A stretch of 64,000 bases of DNA from Nocardia transvalensis (GCF_015477765.1 NZ_JADLQQ010000007.1:434001-498000), one strand, 5' to 3'. Counted from the stretch's first letter, positions 52,825-60,969 are shown. Made by a program: numbers and translations. The notes: generated by a model from the sequence alone, not told the origin.

Positions 52825-53439
52825 ATGAGATTCAGCAAGTTCGCCGCGACCGCTTTGCTCGCCACCGCCGCGACCGGCATCACCGCCGCGACCGCCACCG
52901 CTGCCCCCGGCGCAGCCGAGCCGGGTACCGAGCAGGTGCAGGCCCAGGCCGCACCCGCGGTGCACGGTGAGGACCAGGGTGTCGGTTACACCACGCAGCT
53001 CGCCGACGCGGGCAAGTCGATCGTCACCACGGTGACCGGCGGCAAGTTTGCCCTCGACACCGGCGCCAACGCGGTCACCCTGACCAACGACGCCGGTCAG
53101 GTGGTGATGAGCTACCCGCTGTCGGTGCAGAACGCCGGTAAGACAGCCGAGATCGCCGCCGCGGTCGACGCGGACGGCAGCCGGCTGACCCTCACCCCCA
53201 AGGGTGAGGCGGTGGCGTCGGTGAAGGACATCTCGGCGCAGCAGTGGTTCTTCGACGAGCTGCAGCGCGCTTCGCTGGGCGCCGCGGTCGGTGCCGTCAT
53301 CGGCGGCCTGATCGGCTTCTTCTTCATCGGTATCGGCGCGATCCCCGGCGCGCTGCTGGGCGCGGTCATCGGCCTGCTGGTTGCCGGTGGCCCGTCGCTG
53401 CTGGCCGCGGGCCAGGCCTACTTCAGCGGGCAGCCCTGA
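52825..53439 (+). CDS. secreted protein with C-terminal glycine-zipper segment
   Basis: 204 residues. A signal peptide (cleavage near ATAAPG, residue 28) is followed by a beta-rich middle (KSIVTTVTGGKFALDTG, VSVQNAGKTAEI-like strands). The C-terminal hydrophobic stretch (about 150-195) is full of small residues in a glycine-zipper pattern. I recognise it only as one of the nocardial secreted proteins of unknown function (a DUF8020-like layout). It could insert into or line the mycolate outer membrane. It has a GGGGAG ribosome site, and its stop overlaps the cobK start. Confidence 0.75.
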   Translation: MRFSKFAATALLATAATGITAATATAAPGAAEPGTEQVQAQAAPAVHGEDQGVGYTTQLADAGKSIVTTVTGGKFALDTGANAVTLTNDAGQVVMSYPLSVQNAGKTAEIAAAVDADGSRLTLTPKGEAVASVKDISAQQWFFDELQRASLGAAVGAVIGGLIGFFFIGIGAIPGALLGAVIGLLVAGGPSLLAAGQAYFSGQP

Positions 53440-54194
53440 GAGTACTGATTCTCGGCGGCACCCGGGAGGCCCGGGAGCTGGCCGAAAAAGCCACCGGCGA
53501 GCGAGGTTTCGAGATCGTGTCCTCGCTCGCCGGTCGCGTGCGCGAGCCCGTCCTCCCGGTGGGGGAGGTGCGCGTCGGCGGGTTCGGCGGGGTCGACGGG
53601 CTTCGGGATTGGCTGGCCGACAACGACATCGCCGCCCTCGTCGACGCCACCCATCCGTTCGCGGGAACCATCTCCGCGCATGCCGCCACTGCCGCCGCCG
53701 CTCTGGATCTCCCGGTGCTGCACGTCCGGCGGCCGGGTTTCCAGCAGCTTCCCGGCGACCGGTGGCTGCGGGTTCCGGACCTGAGCGCCGCAGCCGAAAC
53801 CGTTGCCGGACTGGGCGATCGGGTCTTCCTCACGATCGGCCGTCAGGGGGTGGGCGCCTTCGCTCACCTGGACCGTCAGTGGTTCCTCATCCGAGCCATC
53901 GATCCACCGACCGGTGAGGTACCGCCTCACCACGAGATCCTGCTCGCCCGTGGGCCTTTCGAGGTGGACGACGAGCTGCGGCTGCTGACCGAGCGGAAAA
54001 TCGACGTAATGGTCACCAAAGACAGTGGGGGAGAGGCGACGACAGCGAAGCTGGTCGCCGCCCGCGCCCTGGGGCGGCCGGTCGTGATGATCGATCGCCC
54101 GCCCCTGCCCGCGGGCGCACGTCAGGTCGAATCGCCCGCGCAAGCATGGGACTGGTTACGCGCCCTCCAGGCGGGAATCAGGCGCGACCGGTGA
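53436..54194 (+). CDS. cobK: CobK, precorrin-6A reductase, with CTG start
   Basis: 252 residues. The conserved N-terminus RVLILGGTREARELA begins directly after CTG 53436. No ATG, GTG or TTG lies within ten codons in frame, so CTG is the best start, and it overlaps the preceding stop (CTGA). VDATHPFA, FLTIGRQGVGAFA and VTKDSGGEATTAK are family motifs. CobK reduces precorrin-6A to 6B with NADPH. Its 3' end overlaps the convergent PadR gene by 17 bp. Confidence 0.88.
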   Translation: MRVLILGGTREARELAEKATGERGFEIVSSLAGRVREPVLPVGEVRVGGFGGVDGLRDWLADNDIAALVDATHPFAGTISAHAATAAAALDLPVLHVRRPGFQQLPGDRWLRVPDLSAAAETVAGLGDRVFLTIGRQGVGAFAHLDRQWFLIRAIDPPTGEVPPHHEILLARGPFEVDDELRLLTERKIDVMVTKDSGGEATTAKLVAARALGRPVVMIDRPPLPAGARQVESPAQAWDWLRALQAGIRRDR

Positions 54195-54723
54195 CCGAGC
54201 GGTCCAGCAGGGCGGGCAACCGGTCGAACCACTCGAGCACCGCACGCTCGTAGCGGATGCCGAAATCCAGTGTGGCGCGCTCGTACACCGAGCAGGAGTC
54301 GAGGTCCTCGGCGAGGTAGCCGGCCAGCCGTTGTTCGTGGATCTCGCGATTGGCGGCGATGATACGGTCCAGTCGCCGCGGCTCCACGAAACGCCCGAAC
54401 GACAGGGTCAGCAACAGCGGAACCCGGATGGTCTCCGCGCCCGGATCGCGGGCGATCCACTCCGCGAACGCCTCGCGCCCGGCCTCGGTGAGGTGATACG
54501 GCGTCCGCTCCCGTGCCCCCGTCTCACCCTTGGTCACCAACCCGGCCCGATCCATGGTCGCCAATTCCCGATACACCTGGCTCTGGGTGATCGTCCAGAA
54601 ATCCCCGATCCGCTCCTGCGCGAGATTGACCAGATCCCACCCCGACATCGGCCCCTCGTGCAGGAACCCCAGCAGCGATGCCGCCGTGGAATTCAGCCCC
54701 CGCTTCGACGCACCGTCGGTCAC
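54178..54723 (-). CDS. PadR family transcriptional regulator
   Basis: 181 residues with the PadR winged helix (TAASLLGFLHEGPMSGWDLV, then QVYRELATMDRAGLV) and a C-terminal helical dimerisation arm of the virulence-activator-alpha type. GTG 54723 follows GGAAGGGG at 5-6 nt. It lies 38 nt downstream of cobIJ on the same strand and converges on cobK with a 17-bp overlap. A palindrome directly upstream may be its operator. Its targets are unknown. Confidence 0.82.
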   Translation of the reverse strand: MTDGASKRGLNSTAASLLGFLHEGPMSGWDLVNLAQERIGDFWTITQSQVYRELATMDRAGLVTKGETGARERTPYHLTEAGREAFAEWIARDPGAETIRVPLLLTLSFGRFVEPRRLDRIIAANREIHEQRLAGYLAEDLDSCSVYERATLDFGIRYERAVLEWFDRLPALLDRSVTGRA

Positions 54724-54750
54724 TACCGCCCCTTCCCGTGCCAACACTCC

Positions 54751-54762
54751 ACATTGGAATGT
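54751..54762. promoter_or_regulatory. palindrome upstream of padR
   Basis: ACATT-GG-AATGT lies 28 bp before the PadR GTG and abuts the cobIJ stop. PadR proteins commonly bind ACAT/ATGT inverted repeats. Confidence 0.45.
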
Positions 54763-56561
54763 TACGTGCCGATGTCCGGCTGCGCCGGATGAGCGCCTCC
54801 CGCGGGCGTGTCGAGCGCTCGGGGGAGGCGGTAGCGGCGAGAGGTGTAGACCCGGGTGCCGGTCGGGGTCTCGAAGGCGGCGGTGGTGGACGCGCCGACG
54901 ATCAGCAGGGTGCGCATGTCGACCTCGGCCGGGTCCAGGTCGGCGAGGGCGACCACGCGCACGGATTCGGTGGGGCCGCCGACATCGCGCCCGAGGATCA
55001 CCGGCGTATCGGGTTTGCGATGTTCGAGCACTAGATCGCGCAGGGCCGCGACCTGCCAGGTGCGCTGGGACGAGGCCGGGTTGTAGACGGCGATGGCCAT
55101 GTCCGCGGCGGCGACGGCCGAAATGCGCTGGGCCACGGTCTCCCACGGCTTCAGGCGGTCCGACAGTGAGATCAGGGCGAAGTCGTGGCCCAGCGGCGCG
55201 CCGACCCGGGCGGCGACCGCACTCGCGGCGGTGACGCCGGGCAGGACCCGCACCGGCACGTCGCGCCACTGCGGGTCGGCGGACTCCTCGATCACCGCGG
55301 CTGCCATGGCGAATACGCCCGGATCGCCGGAGGACACGACCGCCACCCGGGCGCCGCGCTTGGCCAGATCCAGGGCCATGGCGGCCCGTTCGGATTCCAC
55401 GCGATTATCGCTGGCGTGCCGCTGTTGTCCCGGCCGCACCGGGATTCGATGCACGTAGGTGGTGTAGCCGACGATGTCGGTGGCCTCGGCGAGAACGCGC
55501 TGTACCTCCGGGGTGGTCCATTCCACCGCACCTGGCCCCAATCCGACTACGACCACCTCGCCGACGGAGGATACATGCTGTCGTGCAGCGCCTTCGGCTG
55601 CCTCGGCGGTACTGCCGATCGGCTCGGCGCGGCGAACCGGTGCGATCGTGTCCGCAGCAATATGCGGAACCCGCTGCGGCACAGTATCTCCGGAGGTGGG
55701 GAAGGGTACATCGGAACAGGGGTTTCGCGGCGCGGGCTCGGTGACGGTTGCCGGTTCCGGGGTCGCTTCCCGTATCGAGGTGGATGGGGAGGTGTAGTGG
55801 CTCGAGGTAGCGGAAGCGATTGGGGTGAGCGGAATCTCGGTGGTCGGGCGTGGGCCCGGCACGAGCGCGATCGAGAAGTACGGCACGTCCGCGTCATCGA
55901 CATCGGCGGCGCGCAGCACGCGTTGTCGATCGGTGCTGGCGCGTTCGACGTAATACGCGTCGTCGAGCCGTCCGGAATCCGAGAGCGCTTGCCGCACAGT
56001 GGGATAGGTGCGGCCGAGCTTCATGACGGCGGCGGCCTCGGTGGTGGCGAGGCGGCGGGCCAACTCGTCGGTGGGCAGGGTGCCGGGCAGTACGGTCAGC
56101 ACCTGCTCGCCCTCGACCAGCGGTGTGCCCAGCGCCGCCGAGGCCGCACTCACCGAGGTGATGCCCGGCACGATCTCGGCGTCGAACCGATCGGCCAGGC
56201 GGCGGTGCATATGCATGTAGGAGCTGTAGAACAGGGGATCGCCCGCCGCCAGCAGCGCCACCGTGCGCCCGGCCTCGAGGTGGGCGGCGAGCCGGGCCGC
56301 CGATTCCTCATAGAAGTCCTCGATCGCGCCCTGATATCCGCCGGGATGGTCGGTGGTCTCGGTGGTGACCGGATAGATCAGATGTTCTTCCACCTGATCC
56401 GGACGCATATAGGGTGCGGCGATGCCGCGCGAGATGCTGCGCCCGTGGCGGGCGCTGTGGAAGGCGATCACATCGGCCTCGCCGATCAGGCGCGCCGCCT
56501 TCACCGTCACCAGTTCCGGATCGCCGGGCCCGAGCCCGATACCCCACAGTTTCCCGGTCAT
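54762..56561 (-). CDS. cobIJ: CobIJ fusion: precorrin-2 C20- and precorrin-3B C17-methyltransferase
   Basis: 599 residues. CobI occupies about 1-237 ([34 protein letters not shown]) and CobJ about 334-590 ([26 protein letters not shown]). Between them is an unusually long Pro/Thr/Ser-rich linker of about 95 residues, compared with a short joint in the roughly 508-residue mycobacterial CobIJ. It methylates C20 of precorrin-2 and C17 of precorrin-3B in the cytosol. ATG 56561 overlaps the cobH stop (ATGA). Confidence 0.93.
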   Translation of the reverse strand: MTGKLWGIGLGPGDPELVTVKAARLIGEADVIAFHSARHGRSISRGIAAPYMRPDQVEEHLIYPVTTETTDHPGGYQGAIEDFYEESAARLAAHLEAGRTVALLAAGDPLFYSSYMHMHRRLADRFDAEIVPGITSVSAASAALGTPLVEGEQVLTVLPGTLPTDELARRLATTEAAAVMKLGRTYPTVRQALSDSGRLDDAYYVERASTDRQRVLRAADVDDADVPYFSIALVPGPRPTTEIPLTPIASATSSHYTSPSTSIREATPEPATVTEPAPRNPCSDVPFPTSGDTVPQRVPHIAADTIAPVRRAEPIGSTAEAAEGAARQHVSSVGEVVVVGLGPGAVEWTTPEVQRVLAEATDIVGYTTYVHRIPVRPGQQRHASDNRVESERAAMALDLAKRGARVAVVSSGDPGVFAMAAAVIEESADPQWRDVPVRVLPGVTAASAVAARVGAPLGHDFALISLSDRLKPWETVAQRISAVAAADMAIAVYNPASSQRTWQVAALRDLVLEHRKPDTPVILGRDVGGPTESVRVVALADLDPAEVDMRTLLIVGASTTAAFETPTGTRVYTSRRYRLPRALDTPAGGAHPAQPDIGT

Positions 56562-57193
56562 TCCTGTTCGCTCGCAATCGCATTCAGTGCGGCCGCGGTG
56601 ATGGCGCTGCCGCCGCGACGGCCCCGCACGGTCAGGAATTCGACTCTGCCGTCCTCGGCGAGTGCCTGTTTGGATTCCGCCGCACCGACGAAACCGACCG
56701 GAATTCCGAGCACCGCCGCGGGTCGCGGGGCGCCGGCGTCGAACATGTCGAGCAGATGGAACAGCGCGGTCGGCGCATTGCCGATCGCGACCACCGCCCC
56801 TTCCAGCCGATCGCGCCACAGTTCCAGTGCCGCAGCGGATCTGGTGTTGTTCATGGACCGCGCCAGCTCCGGCACCCGCGGATCGGCGAGCAGGCACAGC
56901 ACCTCGTTGTCGGCCGGAAGGCGGCGACGGGTCACCCCGGCCGCCACCATGGTCGCATCGCACAGGATCGGCGCTCCGCCCCGTAGCGCCGCCCGGGCCC
57001 GCGCCACCACCTCGGCGCTGTGATCGACGTCGGCGGCCAGATCGACCTGACCGCACGCGTGGATCATCCGCACCACCACCTGCGCGACATCGGCCGGGAA
57101 CCGGGCCAGATCGGCCTCGGCCCGGATGGTCGCGAACGAGCGCCGGTAGATCTCGGCCCCGTCGGTGAGGTAGCTGGTGCGCACGTCGGACAT
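56558..57193 (-). CDS. cobH: CobH, precorrin-8X methylmutase
   Basis: 211 residues with the CobH/CbiC signatures [26 protein letters not shown] and [19 protein letters not shown]. It moves the C11 methyl group to C12, forming hydrogenobyrinate. The start is ATG 57193, not the GTG 9 nt upstream, because a TAGGGT -10 ends 7 nt before that ATG. It heads the cobH-cobIJ(-padR) operon. Confidence 0.93.
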   Translation of the reverse strand: MSDVRTSYLTDGAEIYRRSFATIRAEADLARFPADVAQVVVRMIHACGQVDLAADVDHSAEVVARARAALRGGAPILCDATMVAAGVTRRRLPADNEVLCLLADPRVPELARSMNNTRSAAALELWRDRLEGAVVAIGNAPTALFHLLDMFDAGAPRPAAVLGIPVGFVGAAESKQALAEDGRVEFLTVRGRRGGSAITAAALNAIASEQE

Positions 57194-57200
57194 GGCGTCC

Positions 57201-57206
57201 ACCCTA
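57201..57206 (-). promoter_or_regulatory. -10 element of leaderless cobH
   Basis: On the minus strand TAGGGT ends 7 nt before ATG 57193. Confidence 0.6.
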
Positions 57207-57260
57207 GAAGCGCCGCCGGACGCCCGAGCGCAGGGGGCGGCCGAATCGGCCCGCGCGCCA

Positions 57261-57698
57261 TCATGTTCGCGGACGCTCCAGCAGCCGCGACATCACGATG
57301 CTGCTGCGGGTGCGCCCGACCCGCGCGTTCTCCCGGATCCGCTCCACCGTCGACTCGATCTCGGCCATATCGGTGGCCATCACGTGCACGAGCGCGTCGG
57401 CCTCACCGGCGATCGTCCACACGCCGACCACCTGGGGGATCGGTTCCAGGCCGCGCCGCAGTTCTGCGGGGGAGATGTTGTCGCGGTAGTAGACCTCCAC
57501 GTAGGCCTCGGTCCGCCAGCCCAGCGCCGCCGGGTTGACCTGGGCGGTGAAGCCGGTGATCTGCCCTCCGGCGATCATCTTGTCGACGCGCCGCTTGACC
57601 GCGGGCGCGGACAATCCCACGCCCGCACCGATCTCCTGAAACGAGGCGCGCGCCTGCCGCAGCAGATGCGCAAGGATGCGCCGGTCGATGTCGTCCAC
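57261..57698 (-). CDS. Lrp/AsnC family regulator
   Basis: 145 residues: an N-terminal HTH ([20 protein letters not shown], then [20 protein letters not shown]) and a RAM ligand-binding domain ([18 protein letters not shown]). These proteins form octamers and respond to amino acids. GTG 57698 is chosen because it starts the conserved DDIDRRIL and follows GGAGAG. It is divergent from ddaH across an array of four repeat sites, so it very likely controls ddaH. Confidence 0.88.
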   Translation of the reverse strand: MDDIDRRILAHLLRQARASFQEIGAGVGLSAPAVKRRVDKMIAGGQITGFTAQVNPAALGWRTEAYVEVYYRDNISPAELRRGLEPIPQVVGVWTIAGEADALVHVMATDMAEIESTVERIRENARVGRTRSSIVMSRLLERPRT

Positions 57699-57718
57699 TG
57701 TGACCCCGCTCTCCTGGA

Positions 57719-57804
57719 CGCAAAGAATGCTCTTGTTCGGTGCAATGAATCGCCGCTGAAGGCACCAACTGCGCAACGAATGGATGTTTCTGACGCAACA
57801 CTAC
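57719..57804. promoter_or_regulatory. four-site GCAAnGAAT-type operator array
   Basis: CGCAAAGAATG (57719), TGCAATGAATC (57741), CGCAACGAATG (57772) and the looser CGCAACACTAC (57794) lie in the same orientation with start-to-start steps of 22, 31 and 22 bp. They fill the space between the AsnC and ddaH genes and fit wrapping around an Lrp-type oligomer. Confidence 0.6.
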
Positions 57805-57855
57805 GCCATTTACCGTCGTATCCAGTCCTGAAAGCGCCGATCCGAGGGAGTCCCG

Positions 57856-58728
57856 TTGACCTCCGTAGCCACGCTGCACGCCCCCGAACCGGCCGGTGTC
57901 CGCCGGCCGACGCCGCGCCGTTTCCTCATGTGCCGCCCCGACCATTTCGACGTCTACTACGCGATCAATCCCTGGATGGACCTCGCCACATCGGTCGATC
58001 GGGACCGGGCGCTGGCGCAGTGGGAGACCCTGCGTGCCACCTTCGAGCGGCACGGGCACCGGGTCGACGTGATCGACGGTGAAGCGGGCCTGCCCGATAT
58101 GGTGTTCGCCGCCAACGGCGGTCTGGTGATCGGTGGCCGGGCGCTGTCGGCACGGTTCGCCAATGCCGAACGCGCCGCGGAGGGTCCGGCCTATCATCGC
58201 TGGCTGTCGGGCCAGGGATTCGAGGTGGCCGCCGCGAGCGAGACCAACGAGGGTGAGGGCGATTTCGCGGTCGTCGGCGACCGCATCCTGGCCGGGACGG
58301 GTTTCCGCAGTTCCCTGGCCGCGCACCGGGAGGTCGAGGGGTTCTTCGGCATGCCGGTCGTCTCCCTCGAGCTGGTGGATCCGCGCTTCTACCACCTCGA
58401 TACCGCGATCATGGTGCTCGGCGACACGATCGCCTACTACCCGGCGGCATTCAGTGCCGAGAGTGCCGAACTGCTGGCGAACCTGTATCCGGACGCGATC
58501 GTCGCCACCGCCGAGGACGCGGAGGTCCTGGGCCTCAACGGCGTCTGCGACGGGTACCACGTCTTCCTCAGCGACCGCGCGACCGCGCTCGCGGCCCGGC
58601 TGCGTGAGCGCGGCTACGAGCCGGTCGGCATCGACCTGTCCGAACTGCTCAAGGCGGGCGGCAGCGTGAAATGCTGCACGCTGGAACTGCATCCGACCCG
58701 GGTCACCGCGGCGCCCGCCCGGGCCTGA
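57856..58728 (+). CDS. ddaH: dimethylarginine dimethylaminohydrolase (DDAH)
   Basis: 290 residues of the guanidino-modifying (pentein) superfamily. Substrate-site motifs are MVFAANGG, EGEGDFAVV, RFYHLDTAI (catalytic H180) and the catalytic cysteine in GGSVKCCTLEL (C273 or C274). It hydrolyses methylated arginines to citrulline and a methylamine, giving access to arginine-derived nitrogen. TTG 57856 with GAGGGAG 5 nt upstream is the start. It is divergent from the AsnC regulator and convergent with cobG. Confidence 0.88.
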   Translation: MTSVATLHAPEPAGVRRPTPRRFLMCRPDHFDVYYAINPWMDLATSVDRDRALAQWETLRATFERHGHRVDVIDGEAGLPDMVFAANGGLVIGGRALSARFANAERAAEGPAYHRWLSGQGFEVAAASETNEGEGDFAVVGDRILAGTGFRSSLAAHREVEGFFGMPVVSLELVDPRFYHLDTAIMVLGDTIAYYPAAFSAESAELLANLYPDAIVATAEDAEVLGLNGVCDGYHVFLSDRATALAARLRERGYEPVGIDLSELLKAGGSVKCCTLELHPTRVTAAPARA

Positions 58729-58750
58729 CCGCCGGACGGTACGTCCTCGC

Positions 58751-58808
58751 GCACCCTTTTCGTCCCTTCGCACCCCCCGCAGACGGTGCGAAGAGGCGGA
58801 AAGGGTGC
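58751..58808. repeat. nested palindrome of the GCACCC/GGGTGC family
   Basis: Outer arms GCACCCTTT/AAAGGGTGC (58751-58759, 58800-58808) enclose inner arms CTTCGCACC/GGTGCGAAG (58766-58774, 58785-58793). It sits between the convergent ddaH and cobG genes and could end both transcripts. Two further GGGTGCGCTG copies follow at about 58822 and 58841. Confidence 0.75.
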
Positions 58809-58835
58809 ATCTGTGTTGATCGGGTGCGCTGCAGA

Positions 58836-60029
58836 TCAGTCGGGTGCGCTGGGCGGGGTGATGCGGTAGCCGGTGGGGGTGGCGACGATATCGGTGACAG
58901 CGCCGCGGGGGCGGCCGCAGCGGCGCTCGCAGCCCGACCAGTGCTGGCGGCCGGGGATCTGGACGTCATCGGTGTCCAGGTTGTCGCGGGCGGAGAGTGG
59001 GGGAGGTCCGGGCAGGACGCGGCCCGTGGACACGGCCGCGGTGGCGTCGGCGCGGACATCGGTGTGGGATTTGGCGCAGCCGGGGCGGCCCGCGCAGGCG
59101 GTGACCTGCAGCCACGGGGAGTCGGCGTCGAAGATCAGGCCCATCGGGGCCAGGACGCGGACCACCTGTTCGGCCGCCCACTCGTCCAGATCGGTGAGGA
59201 GCAGGCCGCGCCACGGCGTCACGATCACCGGACGTTCCACGGCCGCAATGAATTCGGCGGTGCGGGCCGGGAGGCTGCCCAGCGCGACTCCGGCGCCCAG
59301 GGTGACGCGGTCGTCGGACTGGGCGAACCAGCCGATCGGGATGTCTTGGCGCACAGTCAATTCCAGCGGCTCGGCCGACGGCGAGAGACCCAGGTGTGCG
59401 GCGATGCGGGTGGGGCCGTCCGGAATCTCGTGCAGGCGCCACTGCTCGCCGCGGATGGTCCGGAATGCGTGGGCGGCGGCGAGCACGACCGGCACGGCGT
59501 CCTCGGCGGGGATGCGGATGCCGCTGTCCCGGCCGCCCAGTAGCAGCGCGTACTCGTCGGTGTCGGTGGCATGTAGGCCGATATCGGCTCCCAGGCCGCT
59601 GACATCGCCGCGTCCGTCGTCGAGGGTGAACAGCACCCGGCCGGGCAGTTCGGCCAATTCGGGGGCGGCACGCAGGCCGCTATCCAGGGCTCCGACCAAC
59701 TGCTGCACGTCGGTCCAGCCCCCCACCCGGCCCGACAGCGGGGAGGCGACGATATTGCGCACCCGCTCGTGGGTGGGACTGGGCAGGAGGTCGGCGGCCA
59801 CGAGCCGGTCGGCCAGCGCACCCGCGTCGTGGATCCGGCGCAGCTGCACATTCCCGCGCGAAGTGAGTTCGATACTGCCCTCGCCCAGGTCCCGCGCGGC
59901 CTCGGCCAGTGTCTGCAGCTGGTCGGGCCGCAGCCTGCCCCCGGGCAGCCGGATGCGGGCCAGCGGTCCGTCGGCGGCCTCGTGCAGGCGCAGCACGCCG
60001 GGACAGGAGTCGGGTGTGGATCGGGTCAT
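58836..60029 (-). CDS. cobG: CobG, precorrin-3B synthase
   Basis: 397 residues of the nitrite/sulphite reductase-like family. Two ferredoxin-like half-domains are visible (IELTSRGNVQLRRI near 53-66). The 4Fe-4S cysteines are C312, C318, C367 and C371 (ACAGRPGC and GCERRCG). CobG is the O2-dependent enzyme that hydroxylates C20 and forms the gamma-lactone of precorrin-3B, which marks this as the aerobic route. ATG 60029 is the start. A 26-bp tandem repeat lies just upstream. Confidence 0.92.
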   Translation of the reverse strand: MTRSTPDSCPGVLRLHEAADGPLARIRLPGGRLRPDQLQTLAEAARDLGEGSIELTSRGNVQLRRIHDAGALADRLVAADLLPSPTHERVRNIVASPLSGRVGGWTDVQQLVGALDSGLRAAPELAELPGRVLFTLDDGRGDVSGLGADIGLHATDTDEYALLLGGRDSGIRIPAEDAVPVVLAAAHAFRTIRGEQWRLHEIPDGPTRIAAHLGLSPSAEPLELTVRQDIPIGWFAQSDDRVTLGAGVALGSLPARTAEFIAAVERPVIVTPWRGLLLTDLDEWAAEQVVRVLAPMGLIFDADSPWLQVTACAGRPGCAKSHTDVRADATAAVSTGRVLPGPPPLSARDNLDTDDVQIPGRQHWSGCERRCGRPRGAVTDIVATPTGYRITPPSAPD

Positions 60030-60052
60030 GACCCACCCAGCCTACGGCGGGT

Positions 60053-60155
60053 CGACAGGCCGGGCCGGGTGCGGGAGTCGACAGGCCGGGCCGGGTGCGG
60101 GAGTCGAGAGGCCTGGCCGAGCGCGGGAGTTCGCGAGCCGGGTCGTGCGCGGGGA
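60053..60155. repeat. 26-bp tandem repeat, about four units, upstream of cobG
   Basis: Units at 60053-60078 and 60079-60104 are identical, 60105-60130 differs at a few positions, and a fourth degenerate copy runs to 60155. They fill the whole gap between the small membrane-protein gene and the cobG start, so they lie in the cobG promoter or leader. Confidence 0.85.
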
Positions 60156-60163
60156 TCGGAGAA

Positions 60164-60484
60164 TCAGCCGTTGCGGCGTGGTCGGGTTTCCGGTGGGGCG
60201 CCCCGGCGGCGGGCATAGGCCGGGGTTCGCTCCCAGGTGTCGTTGAGCAGGTTCGGGGGAGAGTGATGCTCGGCATGGTCGCGGTGCACCGTGGTGGCCA
60301 GCAGCGTGCCTCCCACCAGGGCGGTTGCGGCACAGATCCCACCGGCCAGCAGGGCCCAGCGGTAATTCCCGTTGCCCGCGGCGGTGATGGCCAAGGCCAA
60401 TGTCGCGAAGCCGATTAGCACGCAGAAGTAGCTGGCCCAGGCGACGAATCGGTTGCGGCGCACCCAGGTCGGAGTGCCGGGCAT
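60164..60484 (-). CDS. small two-helix membrane protein with HRDHAEHH motif (paralogue 2)
   Basis: 106 residues. The N-terminus WVRRNRFVAWASY leads into two membrane helices (about 17-38 and 45-67), then TVHRDHAEHHSPPNLLNDTW and a basic tail. It is a clear paralogue of the upstream neighbour, 4 nt away. A GAGGAGAGAGGA ribosome site lies within the end of that gene. I do not recognise the family. The His/Asp/Glu cluster after the second helix could bind metal. It sits between cobG and the cobN riboswitch. Confidence 0.72.
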   Translation of the reverse strand: MPGTPTWVRRNRFVAWASYFCVLIGFATLALAITAAGNGNYRWALLAGGICAATALVGGTLLATTVHRDHAEHHSPPNLLNDTWERTPAYARRRGAPPETRPRRNG

Positions 60485-60488
60485 CGAG

Positions 60489-60794
60489 TCACCGTCCTCT
60501 CTCCTCGATCCGATTGCGGCGCTTCCACGACGGGACCGGAACGTAGCTGTCGGACAACAGGTGTGGAGTGTCGTGGTGTTCGACATGATCGCGGCGCACG
60601 GTCGACTGGAAGACGAGCAGCCCCGTGATCGCGACCGCCACACACAGCCCGGCGGCGACGAGCGCGAAACCGGTGTGGTGCCCGGCCGCGGCCGCCAGAG
60701 CCATCGCAAGCAACGCGACGGCAACCATCATGCAGACAATTCCCGACCAGGCAGCGAAGCGGTTCCGCCTGGCCCATCCTGGTGAGTTCGGCAT
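60489..60794 (-). CDS. small two-helix membrane protein with RRDHVEHH motif (paralogue 1)
   Basis: 101 residues with the same plan as the next gene: WARRNRFAAWSGI, two membrane helices (about 17-38 and 43-63), then TVRRDHVEHHDTPHLLSDSY and a basic tail. ATG 60794 is chosen over GTG 60800 because a TACGCT -10 ends 6 nt before that ATG. It heads a two-gene operon that could run on into cobG. It diverges from the cobalamin riboswitch. Confidence 0.72.
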   Translation of the reverse strand: MPNSPGWARRNRFAAWSGIVCMMVAVALLAMALAAAAGHHTGFALVAAGLCVAVAITGLLVFQSTVRRDHVEHHDTPHLLSDSYVPVPSWKRRNRIEERGR

Positions 60795-60800
60795 ATTCAC

Positions 60801-60806
60801 AGCGTA
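60801..60806 (-). promoter_or_regulatory. -10 element of the leaderless membrane-protein pair
   Basis: On the minus strand TACGCT ends 6 nt before ATG 60794. Confidence 0.55.
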
Positions 60807-60907
60807 CGCCCCTGTCGCCTCCTGGAAAACCGGAAAACCGCAGGTGATCCCTCCGAGCGGTTCCCCGCTGCGTCGCGCGGAAACACCCCCCGTGCCCACC
60901 GACGTAT

Positions 60908-60969
60908 CCGCACCCTTTGTGTGCTTCCGCACCCGATGTAGAGGGTGCGGGAGTACGCAAAGGGTGCGG
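60908..60969. repeat. nested palindrome of the GCACCC/GGGTGC family
   Basis: Outer arms CCGCACCCTTTG/CAAAGGGTGCGG (60908-60919, 60958-60969) enclose inner arms CCGCACCC/GGGTGCGG (60927-60934, 60943-60950), all perfect. It has the same architecture as 58751-58808 and lies directly before the riboswitch. Confidence 0.8.
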
